The position numbers were made by a program, and so were the translations under genes. Positions 4,934 through 5,092 of a DNA stretch of 5,092 bases are shown here, piece after piece. Numbering within the stretch: the first letter of the stretch is position 1; each line of letters opens with the position of its first letter. Origin of the DNA: Candidatus Moraniibacteriota bacterium (GTDB taxonomy: Bacteria; Patescibacteriota; Minisyncoccia; Moranbacterales; UBA2206); NCBI GenBank assembly GCA_023261605.1, contig JAHFOP010000026.1, forward strand, positions 1 through 5,092. Reading direction: 5' to 3'. Below the pieces are notes generated by a model, which saw only the letters and a list, made by a program, of their open reading frames with translations, did not search any database and had not been told where the DNA came from.

Positions 4934-5092
4934 CTATTTTTCCGATACGCTTGGCGCAGACAGTATGCCCGAAGAAGAATTACTCTTGACTGGAACGTTC
5001 GGTGCAACAGGCGCAGTGACCAATGGGACGATTGGTGCAACTGCTGTTTTCAAACGAAAAATATCAACCAGTGTTCCAAAATCTTTTTGACT
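4934..5092 (-). CDS. C-terminal tail of an unidentified protein (partial)
   Basis: A reading frame enters from the right edge and stays open for 52 codons to a TAG stop at 4936-4934; its start lies outside the window. The visible residues begin SQKDFGTLVDIFRLK and continue into a tail rich in Val, Ala and Pro, then Ser. The motif VAPIVP recurs as VAPNVP eleven residues later, mirrored in DNA by two copies of GTTGCACC 33 bases apart. Codon composition is less AT-rich than in the transporter gene, as expected of real coding sequence. Such tails are typically disordered linkers or surface-exposed ends. The protein family cannot be named from this fragment. Confidence 0.65.
   Translation of the reverse strand, partial: SQKDFGTLVDIFRLKTAVAPIVPLVTAPVAPNVPVKSNSSSGILSAPSVSEK

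Overview
The window looks like chromosomal DNA from an uncultivated, small-genome bacterium, most plausibly Candidate Phyla Radiation (Patescibacteria, Parcubacteria-like). This rests on four things. The tRNA genes encode no 3' CCA. The genes are AT-rich and tightly packed, with no Shine-Dalgarno motifs. There is a multi-TM histidine kinase with a lone receiver partner. There is also a small Cys-rich membrane-anchored protein of a style I associate with that group. The assignment is inference, because no marker gene is present. TGA is used as a stop (end of the response regulator), so the TGA-as-glycine code of some CPR lineages does not apply.

Layout. Bases 1-236 hold a forward-strand tRNA cluster: the 3' end of an unidentified tRNA, a complete tRNA-His(GTG) and a complete tRNA-Arg(TCG). 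It ends at a hairpin with T-tracts on both sides (243-269), which probably terminates both the tRNA cluster and the converging reverse-strand operon. Everything from 295 to 5092 is coded on the reverse strand. In transcription order it runs: the C-terminal tail of an unknown protein (5092-4934); an EamA/DMT-type transporter (4854-3931); a DUF2156 / LPG-synthase-C-like GNAT-fold protein (3919-2960); a Cys-rich single-TM protein (2891-2481); a nine-TM histidine kinase (2463-688); and a REC-only response regulator (678-295).

Two functional units stand out. The first is a signalling module. A good promoter candidate (TTGCAT, 17 bp, TATAAT) lies just upstream of the Cys-rich gene, followed at 17-bp and 9-bp spacings by kinase and regulator. 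The kinase has almost no extracytoplasmic sensor domain, so the Cys-rich protein is a reasonable candidate for the missing external sensing or modulating part. The kinase also has an abnormal H-box in which the residues after the phospho-accepting His depart from the HisKA consensus. The regulator has no output domain and must act through a protein partner.

The second unit is a transporter plus aminoacyl-transferase-like pair spaced by 11 bp. It recalls a split version of the MprF arrangement (membrane flippase plus LPG synthase domain), though this is speculative. Base composition changes within the kinase gene: the catalytic half is near 45-50% GC in sampled rows, while the membrane half and the genes upstream are about 25-33%. 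No mobile element, CRISPR array or origin is visible.
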